Part shown: positions 8,106 to 17,459 of the stretch, piece after piece
Position numbering within the stretch: position 1 is the first letter of the stretch
How the letters are laid out: every line of letters starts with the position of its first letter
DNA from: JBDTSW01 sp051004675
GTDB lineage: Bacteria > Actinomycetota > Thermoleophilia > Solirubrobacterales > 70-9
NCBI GenBank assembly: GCA_051004675.1
Contig: JBPCKC010000107.1
Coordinates: 1 to 64,000 of the forward strand
Direction of reading: 5' to 3'
DNA length: 64,000 nucleotides
The notes under the pieces: model-generated
Database searches by the model: none
Told to the model about the DNA's origin: nothing
Seen by the model: the letters and a program-made list of their open reading frames with translations, nothing else
Translations under genes and position numbers: made by a program

Positions 8106-9032
8106 ATGGCGGACATACAGCAGCCGCCCGAGCCCGGTCGCCGGCGCGAGCCGTTGCTGGCCCGGGTGCTCGGGGCGGGAGCCCGCAGCGGGTTCCGGGT
8201 AGCCGAGGCCACGGGCATCGACCAGGCGATCGAGGAGCTCGCCTCCGACGCGGTGGTGCGAGCGCTGGAGAGCCCGGCCGCCGAACGCGCGATCGCTCGG
8301 GCGCTCGAGAGCGCGGCGGTCGAGCGCTCGGTCGTCCGGGCCATTGACAGCGAGATGATCGACCGGGTCTGGGAGCGGCTGCTTGCGAGCGACGAGGTCC
8401 AGAAGCTCGTGGAGCGGATCGCGCAGGCACCGGAGGTCCGCCAGGCGATCGCCTATCAGGGGGTTGGGCTGATCGACGACATCGGGGCCCAGGTCGGGCG
8501 CATCGCTCGTCGCATCGATTCGACGCTCGAGCGGGTCGCCCGCGCGCTGCTGCGACGCCCGCGCCGAGCGGAGGCAGCCAGCCAGGGCGGCCTGTTCACC
8601 CGCGGCCTGGCGCTGGCGCTCGACGCCGCCCTCCTGAACGGAATCTTCTTCGCGGTCTCCTCACTCTTCGCCCTGGGGCTCGACGCGGTGTTCGGGCTCA
8701 AGGACGGGTTCAGCGGGTTTGCGCTGGTGCTGGGGACGACGGTGTGGGTAGTCGCGGGCAGCGCGTACCTGGTCTCGTTCTGGAGCCTCTCCGGGGAGAC
8801 CCCCGGCATGCGCTTCCTCGACCTGCGCCTTTCCGGTCCCGATGGGCCGCGCCTGGGATTCCGGCGCTCGATGCGCAGGCTCGCCGGGGTGGCCGTGTCC
8901 GTGCTTTCGCTGGGCCTCGGGTTCCTGGTCGCCCTCTTCGACGAGCGGCGGCGCACCTTTGCCGACCGCCTCGCCGGCACCGAGGTGCGCTACCTCCCAC
9001 CGCGGCGTGCGGCGCCGTGGTCCACCCCCTGA
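8106..9032 (+). CDS. RDD-family membrane protein with helical N-terminal region
   Basis: The 308-aa product has an N-terminal amphipathic alpha-helical region (about residues 15-160) with heptad-like repeats (AVVRALESPAAERAIARALE). An RDD domain follows from about 165 to 295, with the family features LFTRGLALALDAALLNGIFF, a second membrane span, SGETPGMRFLDLR, and RRRTFADRLAGTEV near the end. RDD proteins are small multi-pass membrane proteins linked to transport or stress, without a fixed function. The start ATG at 8106 follows a run of non-coding sequence; extending upstream to 7947 gives implausible composition. Confidence 0.82.
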   Translation: MADIQQPPEPGRRREPLLARVLGAGARSGFRVAEATGIDQAIEELASDAVVRALESPAAERAIARALESAAVERSVVRAIDSEMIDRVWERLLASDEVQKLVERIAQAPEVRQAIAYQGVGLIDDIGAQVGRIARRIDSTLERVARALLRRPRRAEAASQGGLFTRGLALALDAALLNGIFFAVSSLFALGLDAVFGLKDGFSGFALVLGTTVWVVAGSAYLVSFWSLSGETPGMRFLDLRLSGPDGPRLGFRRSMRRLAGVAVSVLSLGLGFLVALFDERRRTFADRLAGTEVRYLPPRRAAPWSTP

Positions 9033-9080
9033 AACCGAGCGCCCGTCCACGCTGATCGGAGGGGATAGGCTCTGCGGCGG

Positions 9081-10835
9081 ATGGGATTCCTCGCCCCCAC
9101 CCCGCCACCCTTCGACGTCAAGGAGTGGAAGGCCAAGCCTCACCTCGCGCGGATAAAGCCGCTCGCCCAGGACTGGGCGCTCAACGGGTTCGGGACGCCC
9201 ACGGCGGTCTATCTGCTCTACGCGATCAAGCTCGTCGTGTTCTCGCTGGGCGCCGCGCTGGTCATCTCGGCGACCACGGCCGGCCTCGGCGGCCTGGGCG
9301 ACATCTCCGAGTGGTGGACCGAGCCGATCGTCTTCCAGAAGCTCGTCGTGTGGACGCTCCTTTGGGAGATCCTCGGCCTGGGCTGCGGCTCGATGCCGCT
9401 CACCTTCCGCTTCAAGCCGATGATCGGGAGCGTGCTCTACTGGCTGCGCCCGGGGACCGTTCGCCTCCCGCCCTGGCCGGACAAGGTGCCGTTTACGGCC
9501 GGCACGACTCGGACGGTCGTCGACGTCGCCCTCTATGCGGGGGTCCTCGCCCTCGCGATCATCCTGCTCGTCGGTGACGGCGAGGCCGTGGCGGGCCTCG
9601 CGGCGGGGCGACTCGACCCGGCCTTTGTAGGAGCGCTGCTCGGCGTGCTCGCGCTGCTGGGCCTACGCGACAAGGTCTCGTTCCTCGGCGCGCGGACGGA
9701 GATCTACGGGCTGATGCTCCTCGTCTCGCTCTTCCCCGTGGAGAACTTCATCGTCGGCTGGCAGATCGCGTTCGTTTGCATCTGGTGGGGAGCGGCGGCG
9801 TCGAAGCTCAATCGCCACTTCCCCTTCGTCGTGTCGGTGATGATCTCGAACACGCCCTGGAACCGCTCGCGCAAGGCAAAGGCGCGGCTTTATAAGAGCC
9901 AGGAAGACCTCCGGCCCTCGCGCCACGCCGCCTTCGCCGCGCATATGGGCACGGTGATGGAGTTTGGCCTGCCGCTGGTGCTCCTGCTCTCGAGCGGGGG
10001 GACGATCGGGTGGCTGGCGGTGATCGGCATGGTCATCTTCCACGTTCACATCACTTCCACGTTCCCGCTCGCGGTGCCGCTCGAGTGGAACCTGTTCATG
10101 ATCTTCGGGCTCTTTTTCCTGTTCGGCAACTACGGGGACGTACCGCTCTCGACCCTCGAGAACCCGCTACTCATCGCCGGCCTCCTGTTCTTCGGCGTCT
10201 TCATCCCGGTGCTGGGCAACCTCAAGCCGGAGTGGATCTCATTCCTCCCCTCGATGCGCTACTACGCCGGCAACTGGGCGACGAGCGTGTGGCTGTTCGA
10301 CAAGGCCTCCGGCGCCGAGGAGAAGCTCGACACCCAGGTGAAGAAGGTCGCGCGAATCGTCCCCGAGCAGCTCGCCGATGTGTACGACCGCGAGACGGCC
10401 GAGCTGCTGCTGAACAAGGGGCTCGCCTTCCGCGCCATGCACAGTCACGGCCGCGCCCTCACCGGGCTGCTGCCGCGCGCGGTGGCGGACGTAGAGGCCT
10501 ACCACGTACGCGAGGGCGAGCTGATCTCCAACGTGGTCAACGGGTGGAACTTCGGCGACGGCCATTTCCACAACCAGCAGCTTCTCGAGGCGGTCCAGGA
10601 GCGTTGCGCCTTCAGGCCCGGCGAGGTGCGAATAATCACGCTGGAGTCGCAGCCGGCGCACGTCCAGCGCCAGCGCTATCGCATCTACGACGCGGCCGAC
10701 GGCCTGCTCGAGGAGGGCTTCGTGAACGTCGCCGACATGGTCGCACGCGGTCCCTGGCTGGAGGAGCGCTGGGACTTCCCGGCCGAGGTCGTCCACTCGG
10801 CCGCGCCACGCGGCGGGCCGGCCGCGATCGCTTGA
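9081..10835 (+). CDS. Multi-pass membrane protein, DUF3556-like
   Basis: A 584-aa protein with about nine hydrophobic segments and a soluble C-terminal domain of about 170 residues. The N-terminus MGFLAPTPPPFDVKEWKAK and the early WALNGFGTPTAVYLLYAIK resemble the mycobacterial DUF3556 membrane family; that assignment is from memory of the family and is the main uncertainty. Its stop codon overlaps the TTG start of the next gene (TTGA), so the membrane protein and the oxidoreductase are almost certainly made together. The function is unknown; a role in modifying an isoprenoid or lipid in the membrane would fit the partner. Confidence 0.7.
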   Translation: MGFLAPTPPPFDVKEWKAKPHLARIKPLAQDWALNGFGTPTAVYLLYAIKLVVFSLGAALVISATTAGLGGLGDISEWWTEPIVFQKLVVWTLLWEILGLGCGSMPLTFRFKPMIGSVLYWLRPGTVRLPPWPDKVPFTAGTTRTVVDVALYAGVLALAIILLVGDGEAVAGLAAGRLDPAFVGALLGVLALLGLRDKVSFLGARTEIYGLMLLVSLFPVENFIVGWQIAFVCIWWGAAASKLNRHFPFVVSVMISNTPWNRSRKAKARLYKSQEDLRPSRHAAFAAHMGTVMEFGLPLVLLLSSGGTIGWLAVIGMVIFHVHITSTFPLAVPLEWNLFMIFGLFFLFGNYGDVPLSTLENPLLIAGLLFFGVFIPVLGNLKPEWISFLPSMRYYAGNWATSVWLFDKASGAEEKLDTQVKKVARIVPEQLADVYDRETAELLLNKGLAFRAMHSHGRALTGLLPRAVADVEAYHVREGELISNVVNGWNFGDGHFHNQQLLEAVQERCAFRPGEVRIITLESQPAHVQRQRYRIYDAADGLLEEGFVNVADMVARGPWLEERWDFPAEVVHSAAPRGGPAAIA

Positions 10836-12250
10836 GCGACGCCGTCGTCGTCGGCTCGGGCCCGAACGGGCTCGCCGCTGCCGCCGTGCTCGCGCGCGAT
10901 GGCGTGCGCGTGCGCGTGATCGAGGCGGCGGAGACGATCGGGGGCGGCACCCGCAGCAGCGAGCTGACGGTCCCGGGCGTCCTGCACGACCACTGCTCCG
11001 CCGTGCACCCGATGGCGGTGGGCTCCCCCCTCCTGCGCTCGCTGGAGCTCGAGCGCCACGGCCTCGAGTGGCGCTGGCCGGACGTGGACCTCGCACACCC
11101 GCTCGACGACGGCAGCGCCGGGACCATGCTGCGCTCGATCGATGCCACCGTCGAGGCGCTGGGCGACGACGGCCCTCGCTGGCGCGGCGTGTTCGGCGCA
11201 CCGTCCGCGTCGTTCGAGGCGCTCAGCGGCGATCTCATGAAGCCGGTGCTCCACCTCCCCCGCCACCCGCTGGCGCTGATGCGGTTCGGCCTCCCCGCCG
11301 CGACGCCCGCGAACCTGCTGGCAAAGCGCTGGCGCACACCGCAGGCCCGGGCGCTCTTCGGCGGGGTGGCGGCGCACGCCGTCGCCCCGCTCACCCGGCC
11401 GATGAGCTCGTCGGTCGGCATGGCGCTCATCTGCGCGTGCCATACCTGGGGCTGGGCGGTGGCGCGTGGCGGGTCGCGGTCGATCACGGACGCGCTCGCG
11501 GCGTTCGTCGCTGCCAACGGCGGGGCGATCGAGACGGGCCGGCCGGTGACCTCCCTCGACGAGCTCGGCGATCCCGGCGCGGTGGTCCTCGACCTGGCCC
11601 CCGCCGGCGTCGCCGCCATCGCGGGCGAGCGCCTGCCCGCCCGGGTTCGCCGCGCGTACGAGCGCTACCGCCACGGCCCCGCCGCCTACAAGGTCGACCT
11701 CGCCGTGGAGGGCGGTGTGCCGTGGGCCAATGAGGCCTGCGCCAGGGCCGGGACGGTCCATTGCGGCGGGCCCTTCGAGGAGATCGTCGCGGCCGAGCGC
11801 GACGTGAACCGCGGCCGCATGCCGCAGCGCCCGTTCGTCCTCGTCGGCCAGCAGTACCTGGCCGACCCGGAGCGCTCGAACGGCGACGTCCACCCCGTCT
11901 GGTCCTACGCGCACGTCCCCAACGGCTACGAGGGCGACGCCACCGAGGCGGTCATCGGCCAGATCGAACGCTTCGCGCCGGGGCTGCGTGAGCGGATCGT
12001 CGGCATGGCCGTCCGAACGCCGGCCGAGTTCGCCGCCTACAACCCGAACTACGCGGGCGGGGACATCATCACCGGCGCCAACTCGCCGGCCCAGGTGCTG
12101 TTCCGGCCCCGGCTTGGCCTCGACCCCTACGCGACGGGGATCCCCGGCGTATACATCTGCTCGGCCGCCACGCCTCCCGGAGCCGGGGTGCATGGGATGA
12201 ACGGCCATAACGCGGCCCGATCCGCGCTGCGCCACCTGGCGCGCGCGTAG
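10832..12250 (+). CDS. FAD-dependent phytoene-desaturase-like oxidoreductase
   Basis: The 472-aa product opens with a dinucleotide-binding Rossmann motif (VVVGSGPNGLAAAAVLA then VIEAAETIGGGTRSSEL), typical of phytoene dehydrogenase/CrtI-like flavoproteins that oxidise or isomerise isoprenoids. The C-terminus has the family-type end PGVYICSAATPPGAGVHGMNG. The start is TTG at 10832: it overlaps the preceding stop, the glycine motif begins five residues later, and the frame upstream is the shadow of the DUF3556-like gene. No carotenoid cluster is nearby, so the substrate cannot be named. Confidence 0.88.
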   Translation: MSDAVVVGSGPNGLAAAAVLARDGVRVRVIEAAETIGGGTRSSELTVPGVLHDHCSAVHPMAVGSPLLRSLELERHGLEWRWPDVDLAHPLDDGSAGTMLRSIDATVEALGDDGPRWRGVFGAPSASFEALSGDLMKPVLHLPRHPLALMRFGLPAATPANLLAKRWRTPQARALFGGVAAHAVAPLTRPMSSSVGMALICACHTWGWAVARGGSRSITDALAAFVAANGGAIETGRPVTSLDELGDPGAVVLDLAPAGVAAIAGERLPARVRRAYERYRHGPAAYKVDLAVEGGVPWANEACARAGTVHCGGPFEEIVAAERDVNRGRMPQRPFVLVGQQYLADPERSNGDVHPVWSYAHVPNGYEGDATEAVIGQIERFAPGLRERIVGMAVRTPAEFAAYNPNYAGGDIITGANSPAQVLFRPRLGLDPYATGIPGVYICSAATPPGAGVHGMNGHNAARSALRHLARA

Positions 12251-12295
12251 CCGGATCACCTGGGCCGTCGGCCGCGCCATCGGCGGCGCGGTATC

Positions 12296-12820
12296 TCAGC
12301 GGGAGGAGCTTGCGTCGGCCCGCAGCGGACGCCCGATTGAGCTGCGGCACACCGCTCCGAGGGCCGGCCCGTCCTCGGGATCTCCAGCGTCCATGCTCAG
12401 CCATGAGGCGATCACGGCGCCGACGCGTCCCGGCTCGAGGTCGGGATGGACACTCACCGAGAGGAGGCTGTCGCTCGCGGTCACCATCCGCAGCGCGTAG
12501 GCGGGGAATGTCCGTTCGAGCTCGGCGGCAAGGTCCAGGGCACCCCTGTCCTCGGCAGCGGCCAGCATGTGGGCGTGTCCGCTTGCCACGACCACCTCGA
12601 AGATCGGCCGAATCCCGCATTCGTCCTCCTCGCCGAGGCGGACGATGTCGCCGAAGTTGACCTCGTCCGCGAGGACCGGGACGCTCACCAGGATTGCCTG
12701 GGCTGAGTCGGCGGGATCCGGCAGCGCGGTCATCACCTCCGAGCAGATCGGGAGCCCGAGCTCGGTGACAGGGGCGGCGACGCGGATGGCCGCGTCCGTG
12801 TACGTCGCTTGATCATTCAT
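12296..12820 (-). CDS. Hypothetical protein, weakly DUF4265-like
   Basis: A 174-aa soluble protein with no certain family. A stretch near residues 40-85 (SVPVLADEVNFGDIVRL, then FEVVVASGHAHMLA) resembles the DUF4265 pattern of an alternating beta segment ending in a conserved SGH. The C-terminal 70 residues are acidic and may form a second small domain. A palindrome like an actinobacterial LexA box ends one base before the ATG, which would place the gene under damage control if real. Confidence 0.55.
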   Translation of the reverse strand: MNDQATYTDAAIRVAAPVTELGLPICSEVMTALPDPADSAQAILVSVPVLADEVNFGDIVRLGEEDECGIRPIFEVVVASGHAHMLAAAEDRGALDLAAELERTFPAYALRMVTASDSLLSVSVHPDLEPGRVGAVIASWLSMDAGDPEDGPALGAVCRSSIGRPLRADASSSR

Positions 12821-12821
12821 G

Positions 12822-12835
12822 CGAACGAATGTTCG
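12822..12835 (-). promoter_or_regulatory. LexA/SOS-box-like palindrome
   Basis: CGAAC-N4-GTTCG, a perfect dyad, lies immediately upstream of the ATG at 12820. Actinobacterial and Gram-positive LexA sites follow a CGAAC-N4-GTTCG pattern. The position over the expected ribosome-binding site suits repression. One site alone is weak evidence. Confidence 0.45.
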
Positions 12836-12996
12836 TGGGCGTCCCGGACGGAATCGCAGCCCTGCAACGCATCTTGCAGATCAAGACCGGAGGCGGAGCG
12901 GACACCGAGGCCCGCGGCGGCGAGGTCTTGGACTGTCCTGCTTTACCCACCCACTGGGGGTGCAGGACAGGACAGCTGCGACGGGGGCAGCGCTCC

Positions 12997-14529
12997 CTAT
13001 TGACTCAGGTCGTCCGTGCCGCGTCCGCCCTTGAGCACGTCGCGCCCCGGCCCGCCGATCAGCGTGTCGGCCCCACGGCCTCCCTCAAGACGGTCGCCGG
13101 CGGGTCCTCCGAGGAGCCGATCTCGTCCCTGCTGACCGACGAGGCGATCCTTGCCCTTGCGGCCGCGGACGACGTCTCGTCCGCCTCCCGCGCACACCCG
13201 GTCGTTGCCGCCCAGACCGCTGACGCTGTCGTTGCCATTCCGGGCGACGATCACGTCGGACTTCCCGGTTCCCCGGAGGACGTCGTTCCCGGAAGTGCCG
13301 ATGACGGTTGGCCTCCTGCCTTCGCAAAGCGGACGGCGCCGAGCGCTCGCACGGCAATCGGGCGGCAGCGCGCGCTCAAACGGCAGAGTGGCGACGAATC
13401 TGCAGCCACCGGGGGCCCGGATCTTCACCCGGCCCGACCCGTTCCCGCTCAGGCGGTCCGCGACAAGCGAGAAAGCGTTGACCTCTTCAGGCGCCTCCGC
13501 GAACCTGAACCTGAATCCCCACATTCGGCCGAGTCGCGCCACGGTCTTGTAGGTCCAGGCAGCGGGCGTCGCGACCGCCGGCTCGAAGAGCCCCCACTCG
13601 CGGATCGCGTAGGTGAGATGGCGGCGACGGGAGGGCCAGGCGTGGGTCCCGCCTTGTGGTCGGTAAGTGACGTCCACGCCCGCGTCACGCGCCGCAGCAA
13701 CGAATTCGTCGGACTGCATCCTGACCTCGAGCTCCGCAAGTTGCCCCGGTCCCGGATTCTCGTCCTCAGCCGGTATTCCATCCCCGACCGCGACGTACAG
13801 GCGGGTATTGATGAGGTTCGCCACCAATTTGGTGGGGTTGTGGCCGGCCCAATAAAACTCCTGGGCTTGCGGGTCGCCAAATATCGCCTGCGGGTCCTGT
13901 TCAATAAAGGCCCTGAAGGCCGGCTCGGCCTGAAACGCGGGCCGCTGCAGCGACAGCGTCCCTTGTGATGCGCCCGCCGAACCAAAGTAGTGCGGCCGTT
14001 GAGAGGCGTAGAACATCGCCCCCATACCCCCCATCGAGAAGCCGTAAATACTGTGCCAGCGGCGCTTCTGCCTGATCGGGAGCCGACGCTCGACGAGTGG
14101 TATGAGCTCGTCCAGGTGGTAGCGCTCCCACCCGGGGTCGCCCCGCCGGCCGCCGTTCCACCAGTTGGTGTAGTACCCCCGATCGGCCTCCGGCATCACG
14201 ATGATGCCGCGAAAGCCGCGAGCGATCTCCATCAGCTCCCCCTGACCCGGCAGCACCCATGAGTCATAGGCGTCCCCGGCGCCGTGCAGGAGAAAGAGCA
14301 CCGGATACCTGCGCCGCGAGCTCGGGTCGTAACCGTTTGGAAGGTAGACGTTGACCCGCAGGGCGTTCGGCCGAGGGGGGCTCCCGGGATGGTTATAGCC
14401 CGACTCGGCCTTCGACGGGTCGACGAAGCGGCTGTCCGTGTGCCAGGTTCGCACCTCCGCCCCACCTGCGCCTGGCGGCGAGCAGACCGCAAAGAGCGCT
14501 ACAGCCGCGAAGGTGGCCCAATTCCGCAT
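12997..14529 (-). CDS. Secreted esterase (alpha/beta hydrolase) with C-terminal RTX-like calcium repeats
   Basis: The 510-aa product has a signal peptide (cleavage near GAGGA, residue about 24). An esterase-D/feruloyl-esterase-type catalytic domain spans about residues 40-310: YPVLFLLHGAGDAYDSW for the oxyanion region, nucleophile GFSMGGMGAMF near 168, and late GGTHAWPSRR supplying the probable catalytic His. After a linker with a few cysteines, the last 100 residues are glycine/aspartate nonapeptide repeats (GNDVLRG, GNDRVCAGGGRDVV, GADTLIGGPGRDVL), which bind calcium and promote folding outside the cell in RTX proteins. No type I exporter is adjacent. A secreted ester hydrolase is secure; the substrate is not. 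Confidence 0.88.
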   Translation of the reverse strand: MRNWATFAAVALFAVCSPPGAGGAEVRTWHTDSRFVDPSKAESGYNHPGSPPRPNALRVNVYLPNGYDPSSRRRYPVLFLLHGAGDAYDSWVLPGQGELMEIARGFRGIIVMPEADRGYYTNWWNGGRRGDPGWERYHLDELIPLVERRLPIRQKRRWHSIYGFSMGGMGAMFYASQRPHYFGSAGASQGTLSLQRPAFQAEPAFRAFIEQDPQAIFGDPQAQEFYWAGHNPTKLVANLINTRLYVAVGDGIPAEDENPGPGQLAELEVRMQSDEFVAAARDAGVDVTYRPQGGTHAWPSRRRHLTYAIREWGLFEPAVATPAAWTYKTVARLGRMWGFRFRFAEAPEEVNAFSLVADRLSGNGSGRVKIRAPGGCRFVATLPFERALPPDCRASARRRPLCEGRRPTVIGTSGNDVLRGTGKSDVIVARNGNDSVSGLGGNDRVCAGGGRDVVRGRKGKDRLVGQQGRDRLLGGPAGDRLEGGRGADTLIGGPGRDVLKGGRGTDDLSQ

Positions 14530-14641
14530 AGCCCCAAGGTACTCCGGATCCGGCGGGTCACCCGGTCTGCGGCTAAGAACGCCCGCGTCCCTTCACCGCG
14601 TGAACAGAACGAGACTAGGGCGCTGAAGCCCCATCGGGGCG

Positions 14642-15058
14642 CTACGGGACGTCTGTCGTTTCCCTATTTTTGGCGGACTTGGCTGCGAGTGCTGCGAGGA
14701 TGGCCACCGCGGCCACCTCGAAGCCGAGCGAGAGCAAGACGGCGGCCCGGTAGGTGGGCTCGCTGTAGTCGAAGATCGAGCTGTAGCGCGCGATCAAGAC
14801 CGAGACGATCGCACCTCCGGCGAGCGCAATCCCGCCGAGTGCCGGGAGGGCGAGGGCCCGGCCTCGGAGCCCCGCGATCGCCAGGGCGATGCCCGCGGCA
14901 CCCGCCGCGTTCAAGATGAAGAGCTTCCCGATCGTCGGCACTTCCTTGAGGATCGAGTCGTACTGCTGGAGGTGGATTCCGCCCACCAGCAGGACCGCGA
15001 TGATGGCTGCGTACCTGAGCCCGTCCGACGGGCCGCCCTCTTCGGCACGGCCGGTCAC
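14642..15058 (-). CDS. Small multi-pass membrane protein paired with cupredoxin
   Basis: The 138-aa product has four hydrophobic segments (AAIIAVLLVGGIHLQQY, LFILNAAGAAGIALAIAG, LGGIALAGGAIVSVLIA, LSLGFEVAAVAILAALAA). The GTG start at 15058 overlaps the cupredoxin stop (GTGA), so the two are translated as a pair. It resembles small membrane proteins of unknown function that often neighbour cupredoxins in actinobacteria; a role in copper handling or electron transfer is only inferred. Confidence 0.72.
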   Translation of the reverse strand: MTGRAEEGGPSDGLRYAAIIAVLLVGGIHLQQYDSILKEVPTIGKLFILNAAGAAGIALAIAGLRGRALALPALGGIALAGGAIVSVLIARYSSIFDYSEPTYRAAVLLSLGFEVAAVAILAALAAKSAKNRETTDVP

Positions 15059-15447
15059 TTGACCTCCGCCGTTCCCTTCATGAAGGGGTGGAACCGGCAA
15101 AAGTACTCGTAGGTGCCCGGTTCCTCGAAGGCCACGGAGCCTTCAGCGCCTCCGTCGATGGTTCCGCTGTCGAACGAGCCGTCGTCGGCTGTGATCGTGT
15201 GCACCGCGGCGTCAGAGTTGGTGATCGAGACCTCGGCGCCCGCGCTGACCTGGATCGCGGGTGGGTCGTACTCGAAGTCGGCGATGGTCACGGAATCGGT
15301 CATCTCAGCCGGTCCGGTCGGGGCCGCGGCGGTGGAGGACGAGCCTGTGCCGCTGGTAAGTGCGAGCGTGAGTCCGCCGCCGGCCACGATCAGGATCGCG
15401 GTAACGACAACCTCGAGGGCCCTCCTTTTTGTGGCGCTGTCGTCCAT
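15055..15447 (-). CDS. Membrane-anchored cupredoxin (plastocyanin/amicyanin-like copper protein)
   Basis: A 130-aa protein. An N-terminal hydrophobic anchor (about residues 10-30) and a Ser/Thr/Ala linker precede a cupredoxin fold. The type 1 copper ligands are visible: His in DAAVHTITA near residue 84, then Cys and His in YEYFCRFHPFMKG near 118-122, with the Met of the same motif as fourth ligand. Such proteins carry electrons on the outer face of the membrane. ATG at 15447 is used rather than an in-frame TTG four codons earlier. It is the first of a two-gene operon. Confidence 0.9.
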   Translation of the reverse strand: MDDSATKRRALEVVVTAILIVAGGGLTLALTSGTGSSSTAAAPTGPAEMTDSVTIADFEYDPPAIQVSAGAEVSITNSDAAVHTITADDGSFDSGTIDGGAEGSVAFEEPGTYEYFCRFHPFMKGTAEVK

Positions 15448-15761
15448 CGATGACCACAACGGGTGGAGGGCCAGGCCGGATCAGTCGGCTTGCCCTTCCC
15501 GAAGGTGCCTGACCTCGTCTCGGCGTGGCGCACCTCGCCGCCCGTGCTGGCAATCACCTGCGCAGAGTGCTGCGACGCCTCGCCGAGCGCGCCAGCCCTC
15601 AGAGCTAGGCGTAAATAGGTGCGCTGACCGCGGCTCAGTTGCGCGGGAAGCACGGCGGTTCGGGACACGTTTGGGGACACCGTGCCGATCATGTCGCTTT
15701 GCCATCGAAAGCGGCAGCTTGATCGAGACCCGCTTTCAGGCCGTTCGACGGTCAGGCAGAC
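15448..15761. other. Non-coding or unassigned 314-bp interval
   Basis: Short open frames exist on the minus strand but none has a plausible start or recognisable product. The interval holds the promoter of the cupredoxin operon and the 3' flank of the collagen-like gene. I see no RNA gene in it. Confidence 0.5.
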
Positions 15762-16838
15762 TCAAAGTTCCAAGCAATCGGCGAAACCCGTGATGGTTCC
15801 CTCAGCCGAAAAATGGGAGTTGTGGTAGACCACTACCCAGCCGTTGGCGCCACCGGAGACGCTTCTTTTTCGGCTAGTGACCATGTAGAGGGCGGCATGG
15901 GAGCCGGACCCGCCGCCGGAAATCAACTGCGTCCCGACCGGGCAGTCCACCACCACGGTCTCGGTACCTCCCCCCGGAATCACCTTCGATGCCTGAACCG
16001 TGACGATCGCCCTCAGCTGGTCTGACCCGACCACGGCCGGTGCGAAGTCGACCCGAGAGATTGAGTTGTCGGCGATCTCGGAAGTACCGACCGAGCTCGG
16101 GGCCAGATCAAACGCGTCGAGGCTGTTCGGAGCCACCTCGGTCGTTCCGACCGCGTCGTCGTTGATTTCGTCTGATCCGACCGCGTCTCCCAAGATTTTG
16201 TCCGCCCCGACCGCGTCCGGGGCGATTTCGCCCGTGCCGACCACCTCGTCTCCGAGGATTGGGTCGGGGTAGGTCCCGTCGAGGTCGCCGCCCGCCCAGG
16301 CGCCGTTAAACTGGGCGTCGCTTCCAGGCGCCCCGGGCAGGCCCTGCTCCCCTCGGAGCCCCTGCTCCCCTTGTTCCCCCTTCTGAGCAAGAAGCTCCCA
16401 CTGCGCGCAGTCCGCTGAGCCCGGCTCGCATGGTTCGGCCCCGTGCTTCTTCGCGATCCAAGACGAGCCTTGATGGGAGACGACATCGTTGGGGGCGTAC
16501 TCGCGCCCTGCCTCCCAGGGGCCTTGCCAGATGAAGCTCACGCCATCAGCTCCCGGCTGACCCTGGAGGGCCGTCTCGCAGGTGACCTGCCCGGTAGCCA
16601 AGACTGATTGGATCGCCTGACCTTCCTGACAGACCCCGCCGACCCGGCTCTGCAAAACGGAGGTGTCGAGGCTCGCCTCATCAACATCCACGCCCTGGGC
16701 CGCATCGGGAGCGATGTGCTTTGACTTGACGCTGTTATTGGCAAGCGCCGCCCACGCGGTACCGCCCAACGCCATGAAGACGGCAATAGTCGCCATCACG
16801 TTGGCGTAGGTCAGCTGGGAACGAAGCTTTGAGAACAC
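15762..16838 (-). CDS. Secreted collagen-like protein with carbohydrate-binding module
   Basis: The 358-aa product begins with an N-terminal anchor (TYANVMATIAVFMALGGTAW) that is typical of secreted proteins in Thermoleophilia. A CBM5/12-like chitin-binding motif follows near residues 150-200 (YAPNDVVSHQGSSWIAKK, later WELLAQKG). Then come collagen-type Gly-X-Y triplets (GEQGEQGLRGEQGLPGAPG) and a run of short repeats ending in VG (IGDEVVGTGEIAPDAVG-like units, about eight copies). A small C-terminal beta domain closes it. Surface display or adhesion is the likely role. No enzyme motif is present. Confidence 0.8.
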   Translation of the reverse strand: MFSKLRSQLTYANVMATIAVFMALGGTAWAALANNSVKSKHIAPDAAQGVDVDEASLDTSVLQSRVGGVCQEGQAIQSVLATGQVTCETALQGQPGADGVSFIWQGPWEAGREYAPNDVVSHQGSSWIAKKHGAEPCEPGSADCAQWELLAQKGEQGEQGLRGEQGLPGAPGSDAQFNGAWAGGDLDGTYPDPILGDEVVGTGEIAPDAVGADKILGDAVGSDEINDDAVGTTEVAPNSLDAFDLAPSSVGTSEIADNSISRVDFAPAVVGSDQLRAIVTVQASKVIPGGGTETVVVDCPVGTQLISGGGSGSHAALYMVTSRKRSVSGGANGWVVVYHNSHFSAEGTITGFADCLEL

Positions 16839-16990
16839 GTGGCCTCCCCTGAGGTAGTTGGCGGAGGCCAGGTAGTTGGCGACCCCCTCCCCAGGGACCG
16901 GTCAGCCAAGCAGCGCCCGTCGCGTTTTGGGGACTCTACCTCCTCGTGCGAGCTGAAGCAAGGGTGACCTGCGATTCGCCGACGAGAAGC

Positions 16991-17335
16991 ATGAACGCCG
17001 GGCTCAAGGCGTTCTTCCCGGATGCTCAGACGCCTGAGCATCGGCGCTATGCGCTGCGGCCCGACGAGCGGGCAGCGGTCGCATTAGGCGCCCGCCTCGT
17101 AGCACGTCGTGGCGCCATGCGTTGCTTGGAGTGCTCAGCCCGGCTCGCGGGTGACGTCCGCCGGGACTACTGCTCGCCGTGTGAGGGCAGCGATCGAATC
17201 GAACTCGAGAGCGCCCGACACCGCGAAGCCATCCGTGCCGTTCTCGATCGGGCGGTGCCGGCGATCCTCAGCGATGTGCCCTCGCGCGTGCGGCGCCGGC
17301 GAGCAACCCGGCGCACCGACCGGGATCGTGCGTGA
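16991..17335 (+). CDS. Hypothetical small protein with zinc-ribbon-like cysteines
   Basis: A possible 114-aa protein. CLECSARLAGDVRRDYCSPC near residues 40-60 has two CxxC pairs and could bind zinc; the rest is Arg/Ala-rich and ends in a basic tail. ATG at 16991 follows a GAGAAG motif. High-GC frames of this length are often spurious, and the only positive support is the Cys pairing. Confidence 0.4.
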   Translation: MNAGLKAFFPDAQTPEHRRYALRPDERAAVALGARLVARRGAMRCLECSARLAGDVRRDYCSPCEGSDRIELESARHREAIRAVLDRAVPAILSDVPSRVRRRRATRRTDRDRA

Positions 17336-17459
17336 TCTGATGCCGGCATCGAAGTCGAGCCGCCACCGCTCGTCGGGACGCGCGCGGCTATCCGCGACTT
17401 CTCAGACCCCGGCGCTTTTCAGCGCCTACCTCGCGGGAGTGGTCGTCGGAATGGTTCCG

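Noticed and set aside
10010..10831. Extended N-terminus for the FAD oxidoreductase
   Set aside because: It is the shadow of the DUF3556-like gene; the Rossmann motif begins at TTG 10832.
15390..15705. Minus-strand gene in the 15.4-15.7 kb gap
   Set aside because: Two overlapping open frames exist, but neither shows a known motif, a good start site or consistent codon composition.
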